64,000 nt of DNA from RGIG2041 sp045546315. Its GTDB lineage: Bacteria; Bacillota; Clostridia; UBA1381; UMGS1253. The notes below the pieces were generated by a model. That model was not told the origin of the DNA, did no database searches, and saw only the letters and a program-made list of their open reading frames with translations. This document shows, piece after piece, positions 9,373-17,555 of the stretch. The stretch covers positions 104,586 through 168,585 of the forward strand of contig JAZQCN010000091.1 of NCBI GenBank assembly GCA_045546315.1, in the 5' to 3' direction. The position numbers were made by a program, and so were the translations under genes. How positions within the stretch are numbered: position 1 is the first letter of the stretch; each line of letters starts with the position of its first letter.

Positions 9373-11814
9373 TTATAATAGTGAATTTGGGTTTTTATCT
9401 ATGACCAAACTCAAGAACTTGCGGTTAGGCTCCTTCATATGCAGCGTTAAGACTTCTCGCAACACACCGCTGAGCTTTTCCGCGTTTTCGCACTTTATTA
9501 CAATGCGGTAGCGGAATTTATCCTTGATTTTCGGAATACCTGCGGGGACCGGTCCTAAAATCGAAACGCGACCGCACTGCCCTTCGTCGCAGCGCGCGTG
9601 CAGAAGCTTTGCCAACTCCCGGATGTGGGTGCGCACGAGATTTTCGTTTGCACCGCTGACCAAAACGGTAACCAGCTCGCAAAACGGCGGATACCACATT
9701 GCCCGCCTGAAAGCAATCTCCTCCGCGTAAAAGCCGAGATAATCGTGATTTTTCGCGTGCACAATCGCATAGTGCTCCGGCGAATAGGTCTGCACGATGG
9801 CTCTGCCGCGCAAATGTCCGCGCCCGGCGCGCCCCGCCACCTGCGTAATCAGGTTAAAGGTGCGCTCGCTGCTGCGATAATCGTCGATATGCAGCGCAGA
9901 ATCTGCCGCCAAAACACCGACGAGCGTCACTGTATGAAAATCAAGTCCCTTGGACACCATCTGCGTGCCCAAAAGCACATCAATTTTTTCATTTTCAAAT
10001 TTATCAAGCAGCTTCTGATGCGCCGCCTTTGTCGAGGTCGTGTCTGCATCCATACGCACAACGCTGATGCCTGCAAACTCCTGCTCGAGCGCCTCCTCCA
10101 CCTTTTGCGTACCGACGCCGAAAAAGCGGATATACTTGCTTTGGCAGCTCGGACAAGCCTTATAGTTGTCCTGCGTATAGCCGCAGTAGTGGCAAGTCAG
10201 CTTGTCGGTATAACGATGATAGGTCAGCGATATGTTGCAGTGCGGGCAGGTAACCACATAGCCGCACTCTCTGCACGACACAAAGGTTGAAAATCCGCGG
10301 CGGTTTAAAAACAGAATCGTCTGCTCACCGTGTGTGCGGTTATATTCCATTTCCTCGCGCAGCAGCGCAGAAAACATACTGCGGTTGCCACTTTTAAGCT
10401 CCTCACGCATATCGACTATGTCAACACACGGCAGCTCGCTTTGATTATAACGCTTCTGCATTTCCAGAAGCGTGTATTCGCCCTGTTTTGCTTTATAGTA
10501 GCTCTCCACCAGCGGCGTTGCCGATGCGTAGAGCGCTACGGCGTTATGCTGCATACAACGGAATTTTGCCACATCGCGCGCATGATAGCGCGGCGCACTT
10601 TCCGACTTGTACGCATTTTCGTGCTCTTCATCCATAATAATGATGCCGATGTCGTCAAGCGGCGCAAAGATTGCCGATCGCGCACCGACCACCACGCGCA
10701 CACGCCCTTCACGAATGCGCTTCCACTCGTCATAGCGCTCACCAAGCGAAAGCCCGCTGTGCAAAATGGCGACTGCATCGCCGAAACGACGCGTAAAACG
10801 CCCGGTCATCAGCGGTGTCAGCGCAATTTCCGGCACAAGCACGATTGCGCCTCTGCCCTGCTGTATCACGCGCTCAATCAGGCGCATATAGACCTCTGTT
10901 TTGCCGCTGCCCGTCACACCGCGCAGTAAAAACGCCTGCATACGGCGCGCATCAAGCGCTTCCGAAACCGAAGCATACACCTTTTTTTGCTCCTGCGTCA
11001 TCTCCGGCGGCACTTCGCCGGACGGCTCTGCCGCTTCCGTGCGGCGGATGACCTTGTCAAAAAATTCTATATAGCCTTTGCTTTTTAAGGCATTCACTGC
11101 ATTGTAGCTTGCAGCAGTCATTGCAACCAAATCGCAAACCGCAACGCTTTCATTGTATTTGAGTACATTGAGCATTCTGCTCTGCACCGGTGCGCGCTGC
11201 TTCAATTCATTTTCCACCGCATAGAGGTTTTCAGCGTCCACACACAGCCGCGCAAACCGAACCGTTTTTTCTTTAATGGCGCTGCCTTCCAGCTGTTTTA
11301 AACTGACAACGCCCTTTTCCTCCAACGCCGTAACCACCGGACGCACATTGGTTTCAAAGCAGGTTAAAAGGCGCACAAGCTCCATCTCACCGCCGTCTTC
11401 TGACAGGCGCTCGACAACCGCGCGCTGCCTGCCCTTCAGCTTTTCAGCAGCTGCGCCGTCCGTCAGCTGCACCCAGGTTTCCAGGCGCACGCCTGCGCCT
11501 GCAGGAATCAAAAGGTGCAGCGCCTCTGCATAGGTACAGAGCGTGCTTTCGCGGATATAGCTTGCAAGCGCAAACCCCTTTTCGTCAAACAAGGGCTTCG
11601 GCGATGCCAGCGCGTGAATTTCCTTGAGGCTTTTGCTTTTGCTTTTTTCCTTTACGCAAACAACAAAGCCCTCCGTCAGCATATTGTTTTTGCCGAACGG
11701 CACCAGCACATGCATCCCCACACAAATGCTCGGTGCAAGTGCTTCGCCGATTTTATAGTCAAATATTTTATCGACCTCGCGCGCCGTCTTTGAAACAATA
11801 ATCTCCGCTACCAT
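9373..11814 (-). CDS. priA: Primosomal protein N' (replication restart helicase PriA)
   Basis: A superfamily 2 3'-5' helicase that reloads the replisome at stalled forks. The 813-residue protein has an N-terminal 3'-DNA-binding domain, Walker A GVTGSGKTEVYM, a DEEH box in IIMDEEHENAYK, paired zinc-binding cysteines (CRECGY, CPHC, CHYCGY, CPSC) inserted in the helicase core, and helicase motifs GTQMVSKGLDF and QVAGRAGR. Length is normal for the Gram-positive type. It is co-transcribed with coaBC and def. Confidence 0.97.
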   Translation of the reverse strand: MVAEIIVSKTAREVDKIFDYKIGEALAPSICVGMHVLVPFGKNNMLTEGFVVCVKEKSKSKSLKEIHALASPKPLFDEKGFALASYIRESTLCTYAEALHLLIPAGAGVRLETWVQLTDGAAAEKLKGRQRAVVERLSEDGGEMELVRLLTCFETNVRPVVTALEEKGVVSLKQLEGSAIKEKTVRFARLCVDAENLYAVENELKQRAPVQSRMLNVLKYNESVAVCDLVAMTAASYNAVNALKSKGYIEFFDKVIRRTEAAEPSGEVPPEMTQEQKKVYASVSEALDARRMQAFLLRGVTGSGKTEVYMRLIERVIQQGRGAIVLVPEIALTPLMTGRFTRRFGDAVAILHSGLSLGERYDEWKRIREGRVRVVVGARSAIFAPLDDIGIIIMDEEHENAYKSESAPRYHARDVAKFRCMQHNAVALYASATPLVESYYKAKQGEYTLLEMQKRYNQSELPCVDIVDMREELKSGNRSMFSALLREEMEYNRTHGEQTILFLNRRGFSTFVSCRECGYVVTCPHCNISLTYHRYTDKLTCHYCGYTQDNYKACPSCQSKYIRFFGVGTQKVEEALEQEFAGISVVRMDADTTSTKAAHQKLLDKFENEKIDVLLGTQMVSKGLDFHTVTLVGVLAADSALHIDDYRSSERTFNLITQVAGRAGRGHLRGRAIVQTYSPEHYAIVHAKNHDYLGFYAEEIAFRRAMWYPPFCELVTVLVSGANENLVRTHIRELAKLLHARCDEGQCGRVSILGPVPAGIPKIKDKFRYRIVIKCENAEKLSGVLREVLTLHMKEPNRKFLSLVIDKNPNSLL

Positions 11815-11826
11815 CCGTTTTCCCTT

Positions 11827-13017
11827 TTATCCTTTCAGCGCCTCCGTTAAAATAATATGCGCAAGCGCTTCCTTTGCCATATTGTCCGGCGTAAGCTTTT
11901 CGCCGTTTCTCTTCAAAATCGTGACCGTATTTGTATCACAGCCAAAGCCTGCACCCGGCTCGGTTAAGCTGTTGGCTACCATCATGTCACAGTTTTTCTT
12001 CTCAAGCTTCTTTTGTGCGTTTACAAGCAAATCCTGCGTTTCCATGCAAAAGCCCACGAGCACCTGACCGGCAGGCTTATTTTCGCCGAGCTTTGCCAGA
12101 ATATCCGGGTTTCGCTTTAAGGTAATCGTCATATCTGCGTCACTTTTTTTGATTTTATGCGCGCTGACGGTCTCCGGCGCGTAATCCGCAACGGCTGCCG
12201 CCTTAACGATAATGTCGCTCTCCTTTGCTCTGGCAAGCACTGCATCACACATCTCCTGCGCGCTCTCCACCTTTACGGTTTCTACGCCGCGCAAATCGGG
12301 CAATGCGCTTTTGCCGCGCACGAGCACAACCTCTGCACCGCGCTGCTTTGCCGCACGCGCGATCGCAAAGCCCATTTTCCCGGAGGAATGGTTTGTAATA
12401 AAACGCACCGGGTCAATCGCTTCCGCCGTTGCCCCTGCCGTAACCAGCACGCGCTTGCCTGCCAAATCCTTCGGATATGCAATGGCATCGACCACCGCCT
12501 CAACGATTTCCTCCGGCTCTGCCATACGGCCTACGCCAACATCGCCACATGCCAAAAAGCCCTCACCGGCGCGCACAAAGCTGCAGCCGCCATCAGAGAG
12601 CTTCTTCATATTTTCCACCGTGACCGGATGGGTATACATATTTTTGTTCATTGCCGGCGCAATCAGCACCGGTGCTTTCGTTGCAAGGTAGGTCGTCAAA
12701 AGCATATTATCGGCAATGCCGTATGCCATTTTTGCAATCGTATTTGCCGTTGCGGGCGCAACTAAGAAAAGGTCTGCCTTTTGCGCAAGGGAAACATGCT
12801 CTACCTCCCAGCGCTCCGGCGTACCGAACATATCTAATGCGACCGGATTTTGCGACATAGTGCGGAAGGTCAGCTCACCGACAAATTCCTTTGCGCTCTC
12901 CGTTAAAATCACATGCACGGTTGCGCCGAGCTTTTTGAGTCGGCTGACCACTTCCACAACCTTGTATGCGGCGATACCGCCGCACACGCCTACAACAACA
13001 CACTTGCCTTTTAACAT
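11827..13017 (-). CDS. coaBC: Bifunctional phosphopantothenoylcysteine decarboxylase/synthetase
   Basis: Catalyses two steps of coenzyme A synthesis: CTP-dependent joining of phosphopantothenate with cysteine (CoaB) and FMN-dependent decarboxylation (CoaC). The 396-residue fusion has the CoaC flavoprotein half (~1-180) with GGIAAYK, PAMNKNMY and the flap FLACGDVGVGRM containing the catalytic Cys. The CoaB half begins at VLVTAGAT and includes NHSSGKMG. It sits between rpoZ and priA. Confidence 0.97.
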   Translation of the reverse strand: MLKGKCVVVGVCGGIAAYKVVEVVSRLKKLGATVHVILTESAKEFVGELTFRTMSQNPVALDMFGTPERWEVEHVSLAQKADLFLVAPATANTIAKMAYGIADNMLLTTYLATKAPVLIAPAMNKNMYTHPVTVENMKKLSDGGCSFVRAGEGFLACGDVGVGRMAEPEEIVEAVVDAIAYPKDLAGKRVLVTAGATAEAIDPVRFITNHSSGKMGFAIARAAKQRGAEVVLVRGKSALPDLRGVETVKVESAQEMCDAVLARAKESDIIVKAAAVADYAPETVSAHKIKKSDADMTITLKRNPDILAKLGENKPAGQVLVGFCMETQDLLVNAQKKLEKKNCDMMVANSLTEPGAGFGCDTNTVTILKRNGEKLTPDNMAKEALAHIILTEALKG

Positions 13018-13042
13018 AGATTTCCCGCCCTTCTACGGAAAA

Positions 13043-13258
13043 TTATTTATCGCCGAGTACAGCGTTCAGGCTCGGAACAGCCTTCACCTTGCCGCTCTCG
13101 ATTTCGCCGATAGCTTCTAAAATCGCTTCGTCGTACTTGCCGGCAAAGGACCCCTCCTGCTGCATACCGAGCTGACGCGCTCTGCGCGCTGTCAGTACTG
13201 CAAGTGAGTATCTTGTGCCTGTCTTTTCTACGAGTTTTGAAATTGCCGGATAAATCAT
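13043..13258 (-). CDS. rpoZ: DNA-directed RNA polymerase omega subunit
   Basis: The small RNA polymerase assembly subunit, 71 residues. It begins MIYPAISKLVEKTGTRYSL and has the family signature TARRARQL. Its ATG overlaps the TGA stop of gmk (ATGA at 13258-13255). The position between gmk and coaBC is the conserved one. A second frame on the same strand over this region is a shadow. Confidence 0.95.
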   Translation of the reverse strand: MIYPAISKLVEKTGTRYSLAVLTARRARQLGMQQEGSFAGKYDEAILEAIGEIESGKVKAVPSLNAVLGDK

Positions 13259-13866
13259 TTTTTACACACCTCTTCAATAAATTCAAGATTTCTTTCCGTT
13301 CTGCAGCGCTCGGCATCCATAATACCGCTGAAGCGCTCGACGGCTTTTTCTATATCGTCATTTAACAAAATATAGTTGTACTTCTGAATGTGGCCGAATT
13401 CCCAGGCTGCGGTTTTCAGCCTTTCCTCCACGACCGCAGCAGGCTCTGTGCCGCGCCCGATTAAGCGCGCACGCAGCTCCTTCATCGATGGCGGCAAAAC
13501 AAATATGTACACGCCCTCCGGATGCTCAGCGCGCACCTTCATTGCGCCCTGCACCTCGATTTCCAAAATCACATTGATGCCGGCTGCGAGCTTTTCTTCG
13601 ACAAACGCCTTCGGCGTGCCGTAGTAATTGCCGCAAAATGCCGCATGCTCAAGCATCTGCCCGGTGCGGATTCTTTCTTCAAATTCCGCTTCGCTGAGGA
13701 AAAAATAGTGTACGCCTTCCTCCTCACCCGGACGCGGCGCTCTCGAGGTTGCCGATACCGACATAACCACATCGTCTCTCTTTTCCAAAAGCGCCTTGCA
13801 AATCGTTCCTTTTCCGGCGCCGGACGGCCCGGATACAACATAAAGTATACCACGGTTACTGCTCAT
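13255..13866 (-). CDS. gmk: Guanylate kinase
   Basis: Phosphorylates GMP to GDP. P-loop SGPSGAGKG lies near the N-terminus, SRAPRPGEEEGVHYFF binds GMP, and the lid and RxxT regions follow. I place the start at ATG 13866 (203 residues) because AGGAGG lies six bases upstream. The ATG at 13872 abuts that ribosome site, and the ATG at 13899 would run 44 bases into remA. The gene overlaps neither remA nor its own ribosome site with this start. Confidence 0.96.
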   Translation of the reverse strand: MSSNRGILYVVSGPSGAGKGTICKALLEKRDDVVMSVSATSRAPRPGEEEGVHYFFLSEAEFEERIRTGQMLEHAAFCGNYYGTPKAFVEEKLAAGINVILEIEVQGAMKVRAEHPEGVYIFVLPPSMKELRARLIGRGTEPAAVVEERLKTAAWEFGHIQKYNYILLNDDIEKAVERFSGIMDAERCRTERNLEFIEEVCKK

Positions 13867-14125
13867 CTTCATCCTCCTGTGCTTGTACCATATCCGCATC
13901 CATACGGTTGGCGACCGTTTCGGGTGCCAATGCCGAAAGCACGATATGGCCGCTGTCCATTACCAATACCGCCCGCGTGCGTCTGCCGTAGGCGGCATCA
14001 ATCAGGTTGCCCTGCTCGCGCGCCTCCTGCACCATACGCTTGACCGGTGCAGAGCCGGGGCTGACAATTGCAATCAGCCTTTCCGCTGCGACAATATTTC
14101 CGAAACCGATATTAATCAGCTTCAT
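13856..14125 (-). CDS. remA: Extracellular matrix regulator RemA (DUF370)
   Basis: A small DNA-binding regulator of biofilm matrix genes in Bacillus; in Clostridia its targets are less known. The 89 residues begin MKLINIGFGNIVAAERLIAI, followed by the conserved SPGSAPVKRM and AYGRRTRAVLVMDSGH segments. The acidic C-terminal tail (QEDEDEQ) is not part of the core. It lies between yicC and gmk, as in Bacillus subtilis, and its stop slightly overlaps the gmk start. Confidence 0.93.
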   Translation of the reverse strand: MKLINIGFGNIVAAERLIAIVSPGSAPVKRMVQEAREQGNLIDAAYGRRTRAVLVMDSGHIVLSALAPETVANRMDADMVQAQEDEDEQ

Positions 14126-14136
14126 ACGCTCACCTC

Positions 14137-15015
14137 TTACTCAATGTTTTGCACCTGCTCACGAAGCTTCTCCAGCTCCGCCTTTAAGTCGACAACAATT
14201 TTTGCAATCTCAATATCGTTTGCCTTGGAGCCGATGGTGTTGATTTCGCGGTTGATTTCCTGAATTAAGAAGTCGAGCTTTCTGCCAGCCGGTTCGCCGG
14301 AGCTTAAGATGTTTTCCAGCTCGTCAAAGTGACTGCGCAGGCGAACGGTTTCCTCGTCCACCGCAATTTTGTCTGCATAAATCGCAGCCTCTGTCAAAAT
14401 GCGTGCCTCGTCGATATTCGTCGACTCCAGCACCTCTTCAATGCGCGCACGCAGCTTTGCACGGTATTCTTCCACGCACTGCGGAGAGCGCACCTCGATT
14501 TCAGCCACACGCTCAAGCATAAATGCGCTTCTCTGGCGCAAATCCGCCAGCATTCTTTCGCCTTCACGCATACGCATATCCATAAAATCGCGCATCGCCT
14601 GCGAGAGCGCATGCTCAACCAAAGACCAGATGTGTTCTGCATCCTCTTCCTTGCGCTCGGTTAAGAAAATATCCGAAAAACGCGCAACCGAGCCGACGCT
14701 GATATCGTCGCGCAGGCTGAAGGTATCACGAAGCTCACGCAAAACATCGATATAGTTTTCCGCAAGCGGCACATTCAAGGTAATCTCCTTGTCCGCCTCG
14801 CCGAAGCTTTCCATCGCCACATAGATATCCACCTTACCGCGGTTGATAAAGCCCGATGCGTACACGCGCACCTTGTCCTCCAAATAGCCGAAATAACGCG
14901 GCACCTTAATGTTATAGTCCGCATAGCGGTGATTCACCGACTTGATTTCCACCAAGATTTTCTTGTCGCCGACTACGCCCTCAAAGCGGCCGTAGCCTGT
15001 CATACTTTTAATCAT
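14137..15015 (-). CDS. yicC: YicC-family endoribonuclease
   Basis: A YicC/YloC-type protein; family members have endoribonuclease activity and influence small RNA turnover. The 292 residues start MIKSMTGYGR and end with the family hallmark EINREINTIGSKAND followed by a helical tail with VVDLKAELEKLREQVQN. It is the first gene of the long minus-strand operon that runs to thiN. A promoter lies just upstream at 15076-15105. Confidence 0.93.
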   Translation of the reverse strand: MIKSMTGYGRFEGVVGDKKILVEIKSVNHRYADYNIKVPRYFGYLEDKVRVYASGFINRGKVDIYVAMESFGEADKEITLNVPLAENYIDVLRELRDTFSLRDDISVGSVARFSDIFLTERKEEDAEHIWSLVEHALSQAMRDFMDMRMREGERMLADLRQRSAFMLERVAEIEVRSPQCVEEYRAKLRARIEEVLESTNIDEARILTEAAIYADKIAVDEETVRLRSHFDELENILSSGEPAGRKLDFLIQEINREINTIGSKANDIEIAKIVVDLKAELEKLREQVQNIE

Positions 15016-15075
15016 TTTTCTGCTCCTGTTCTATGGTTTTTCTTCATCCTTTATTTACATAGTTCCGGATAAAAC

Positions 15076-15105
15076 AGTATACCACAAAACTGCTCTAAAA
15101 GTCAA
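15076..15105 (-). promoter_or_regulatory. Extended -10 promoter of the yicC-thiN operon
   Basis: On the minus strand: TTGACT (-35), 18-base spacer, TATACT (-10), preceded by TGG, i.e. an extended -10. It sits immediately after the stop of the orphan binding-protein gene and about 60 bases upstream of yicC. Confidence 0.8.
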
Positions 15106-15112
15106 GCCATTG

Positions 15113-16672
15113 TCACTTTGCATTCCAGGCAAAAAAGCTTGCAAAGGCATTGCCGTAAGCCGGAATAATTTCGCCCTCAATTCTGTCGTTTACAATCACG
15201 GCATTCTGCCCAAAGCCGATGGATATAATCGGCATTTCATCCGAAAACGCATCCGCAAGCTCTAAAAACGCCGCAGCCTTGTCCGACTGCGTTACCGCTG
15301 TCTGCGCATTGGCATACAGCGTATCCATACGCGCACTGCCTGCCGAGGCAAACCGCGCACCGCTGCCGATAAACACTAAAACATCCAAATCGTCAGCGAG
15401 CAGCGTCTCGCCGATAAACATACTGTATTCTCTTTCTTCTACCCACAGATTGTAGGTTTCAAAATCCGTTTTCTGCACCTCTGCACCGATGCCGAATGCC
15501 CGCAGCTGCTTTACAATTTCCGCCGCAGCCGCACAGCGCACCTCGTTTTCCTGATTGACTAAGATGGGAATGTAGAGCCTTTGTATACCTTCCTCCGTTT
15601 CCTTTTCCCATCGGCCGTCCGTCGCTTTTGTATACCCTGCCGCCTCTAAAATTGCTGCCGGGTCCTCCGGCGCTGTATTCTCCTCCGGCGGCAAGTTATA
15701 CGCGCTGCCCGGCAAAAACGGCAGCTCGGATGCCGTCAGGCGACCGAACATTGCATTTTTGCTGATTTCCTCGCGGTTTAAAACAAGTGAAATCGCACGA
15801 CGCACCTGCTTATCTGCCAGCGCGCCCTCGGCATTGATGCCCAGGAAGGTAAATCTTCTGTTGGTATAAGGAAATGTGACTACATTGCCCTTCGGGCTGT
15901 AAGTCCGAAGCAGCTCTGCATCGACATGCACCGCCTCGACCTCACGGTTTTCCAGCGCATACATCACATCCGCCGCACGCGGCAGCTCCTTTAAAACCAC
16001 CTGCTCAATTTTGCCCTGCTGTTGTGTTACGCAGTTCGGGCTCTTTTCCAGAATATGAGCCTTGCCCGGCAGCACCGGCGCATATCGGTATGCCGATGTG
16101 CCAATCGGCACATAGTCTGCCTGCACACTTGTGCAATCCGTTCCGCGCTGAATAACCGGAAAATCCAGCTGCTCTATAAAGCAGCTGTTCGGTTCGGTCA
16201 GCTGAATTTCAAAAACAAAGTTACTTCTCGCCGTATAGTCGGCAATGCCGTACAAATAAGCTTTCAGTCTTGAGCTTTCCGCCTTTTCAATGGCAGAAAG
16301 CGTATAGGCTACATCATAGGCAGAAAACAGCTTGCCGTCGTGCCACTTCACATCGTTGCGCAGCTGCACCGTATACACAAGCCCGTCTGCCGAAATATCG
16401 GTTTTCACTGCCAGCACCGGCGAAAGCACACCGTCTGCGCCGCGGCTGTACAGGCTGTCATACACCAAGCGCATCGCATCAAGCACCGTATCCGACTGCG
16501 TCAGCACCGGGTTGAAGGTGTCAAAGTGCGTCAGCGGCAGGCTGACAACGCCTGTACCGCCCTCCTTGTAGATAACGCGGTCACCGTCCCCGTCTCTGCG
16601 CGCACAGCCGCACCCGGCAAGCATTGCGGCACAAAGCATAATCAAAATTGTAAAAATAACACTCTTTTTCAT
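15113..16672 (-). CDS. Peptide-type ABC transporter substrate-binding lipoprotein
   Basis: An extracellular solute-binding protein of family 5 (oligopeptide/nickel type). It has a signal peptide and the lipobox LAGC, so it should be anchored outside the membrane by a lipidated Cys near residue 20. The mature part shows YDSLYSRG, KWHDGKLFSAYDVAYTLS and VRRAISLVLNREEI, all family-typical. I choose ATG 16672 (519 residues), which gives a proper signal peptide and has an AGGA site upstream; the frame opens 48 bases earlier. No permease or ATPase genes flank it, so it is an orphan that may serve a transporter elsewhere. The ligand cannot be read from the sequence. Confidence 0.88.
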   Translation of the reverse strand: MKKSVIFTILIMLCAAMLAGCGCARRDGDGDRVIYKEGGTGVVSLPLTHFDTFNPVLTQSDTVLDAMRLVYDSLYSRGADGVLSPVLAVKTDISADGLVYTVQLRNDVKWHDGKLFSAYDVAYTLSAIEKAESSRLKAYLYGIADYTARSNFVFEIQLTEPNSCFIEQLDFPVIQRGTDCTSVQADYVPIGTSAYRYAPVLPGKAHILEKSPNCVTQQQGKIEQVVLKELPRAADVMYALENREVEAVHVDAELLRTYSPKGNVVTFPYTNRRFTFLGINAEGALADKQVRRAISLVLNREEISKNAMFGRLTASELPFLPGSAYNLPPEENTAPEDPAAILEAAGYTKATDGRWEKETEEGIQRLYIPILVNQENEVRCAAAAEIVKQLRAFGIGAEVQKTDFETYNLWVEEREYSMFIGETLLADDLDVLVFIGSGARFASAGSARMDTLYANAQTAVTQSDKAAAFLELADAFSDEMPIISIGFGQNAVIVNDRIEGEIIPAYGNAFASFFAWNAK

Positions 16673-16733
16673 CGTTAACATCCTTAATTCAAAAGAAAAT
16701 GCTCTGCATTTTCTTGCCATACCTCTTCACCAT

Positions 16734-17546
16734 TCACTCTTCACTATTCCCTTGCAGCTCCATCAGCGCGCCCATCAAGCCGATTTTCCCCTTGTGGGCA
16801 CGATTGGAGAAAAACTCGTCGCAGTGGCAGCAGGTGCAAAGCTCTGCCAGCGTAATCGCGTTCTCGCGCACGCCGACCGATTTTAGCTGATCGGCAATCA
16901 GCGACCAAAGGTCAATATGATATTTTTCGCCGACCGGCTTGCGGTACGCTTCCCCGAACTGCGCAGCCACATCTTCATCCACCTCAAAATGGCACTGCCC
17001 GATGGACGGCCCGATCGCCGCAAGCACATCCTTTGGCTCTGTGCCGAATTCTGCCTGCATTTTCAAAACCGTCTTTTTCGCAATCTCCAGCACGGTCGAG
17101 CGCCAGCCGGAGTGCACCAGGCCAAACGCCTTCTTTTTTACATCGAGCAAAAACACCGGCACACAGTCTGCGCAAAACACAACAGCAGGCACGCCGGGCG
17201 TGTTGCAGATAAAGGCATCCGTGTCGGTAATGTCGCTTTCGCGCACGATGCCCTTGCCGCAATCCGCCGCGGTAAGCACGCGAATACCATCATGATGCTC
17301 CTGCTTAGAGAGCACAAGCCTGTCGCGCTCGATGCCGAGCGCATTGCAAAGAATGCCGAAGTTTTCATACACATTCTCGCGCGTATCCTTGCGATAAAAG
17401 CCCAAATTCAGCTCTGCCGTTTCGCCGGTGCTCACACCGCCGAGTCGCGTTGAAAACCCGTGGCGCACCATCCCTGTCTTTGTAAATGCAGGTACGGTAT
17501 AATACACCAATTTTCCTTTTTTATGCCTTTCAAAACCTTTTTGCAT
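16734..17546 (-). CDS. pgeF: Peptidoglycan editing factor PgeF / YfiH-family multicopper-like purine phosphorylase
   Basis: The family (YfiH, DUF152, formerly 'laccase domain') has been assigned purine nucleoside phosphorylase/adenosine deaminase activity and, in E. coli, removal of misincorporated amino acids from peptidoglycan precursors. The 270-residue protein shows HGFSTRLGGVS, ADCVPVFLLD, HSGWRST, AIGPSIGQCHFEV and the C-terminal CTCCHCDEFFSNRAHKG segment. The conserved His/Cys metal or active-site residues are all visible. It lies between uvrC and the orphan lipoprotein gene on the same strand. Confidence 0.93.
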   Translation of the reverse strand: MQKGFERHKKGKLVYYTVPAFTKTGMVRHGFSTRLGGVSTGETAELNLGFYRKDTRENVYENFGILCNALGIERDRLVLSKQEHHDGIRVLTAADCGKGIVRESDITDTDAFICNTPGVPAVVFCADCVPVFLLDVKKKAFGLVHSGWRSTVLEIAKKTVLKMQAEFGTEPKDVLAAIGPSIGQCHFEVDEDVAAQFGEAYRKPVGEKYHIDLWSLIADQLKSVGVRENAITLAELCTCCHCDEFFSNRAHKGKIGLMGALMELQGNSEE

Positions 17547-17555
17547 AATGCTCTC

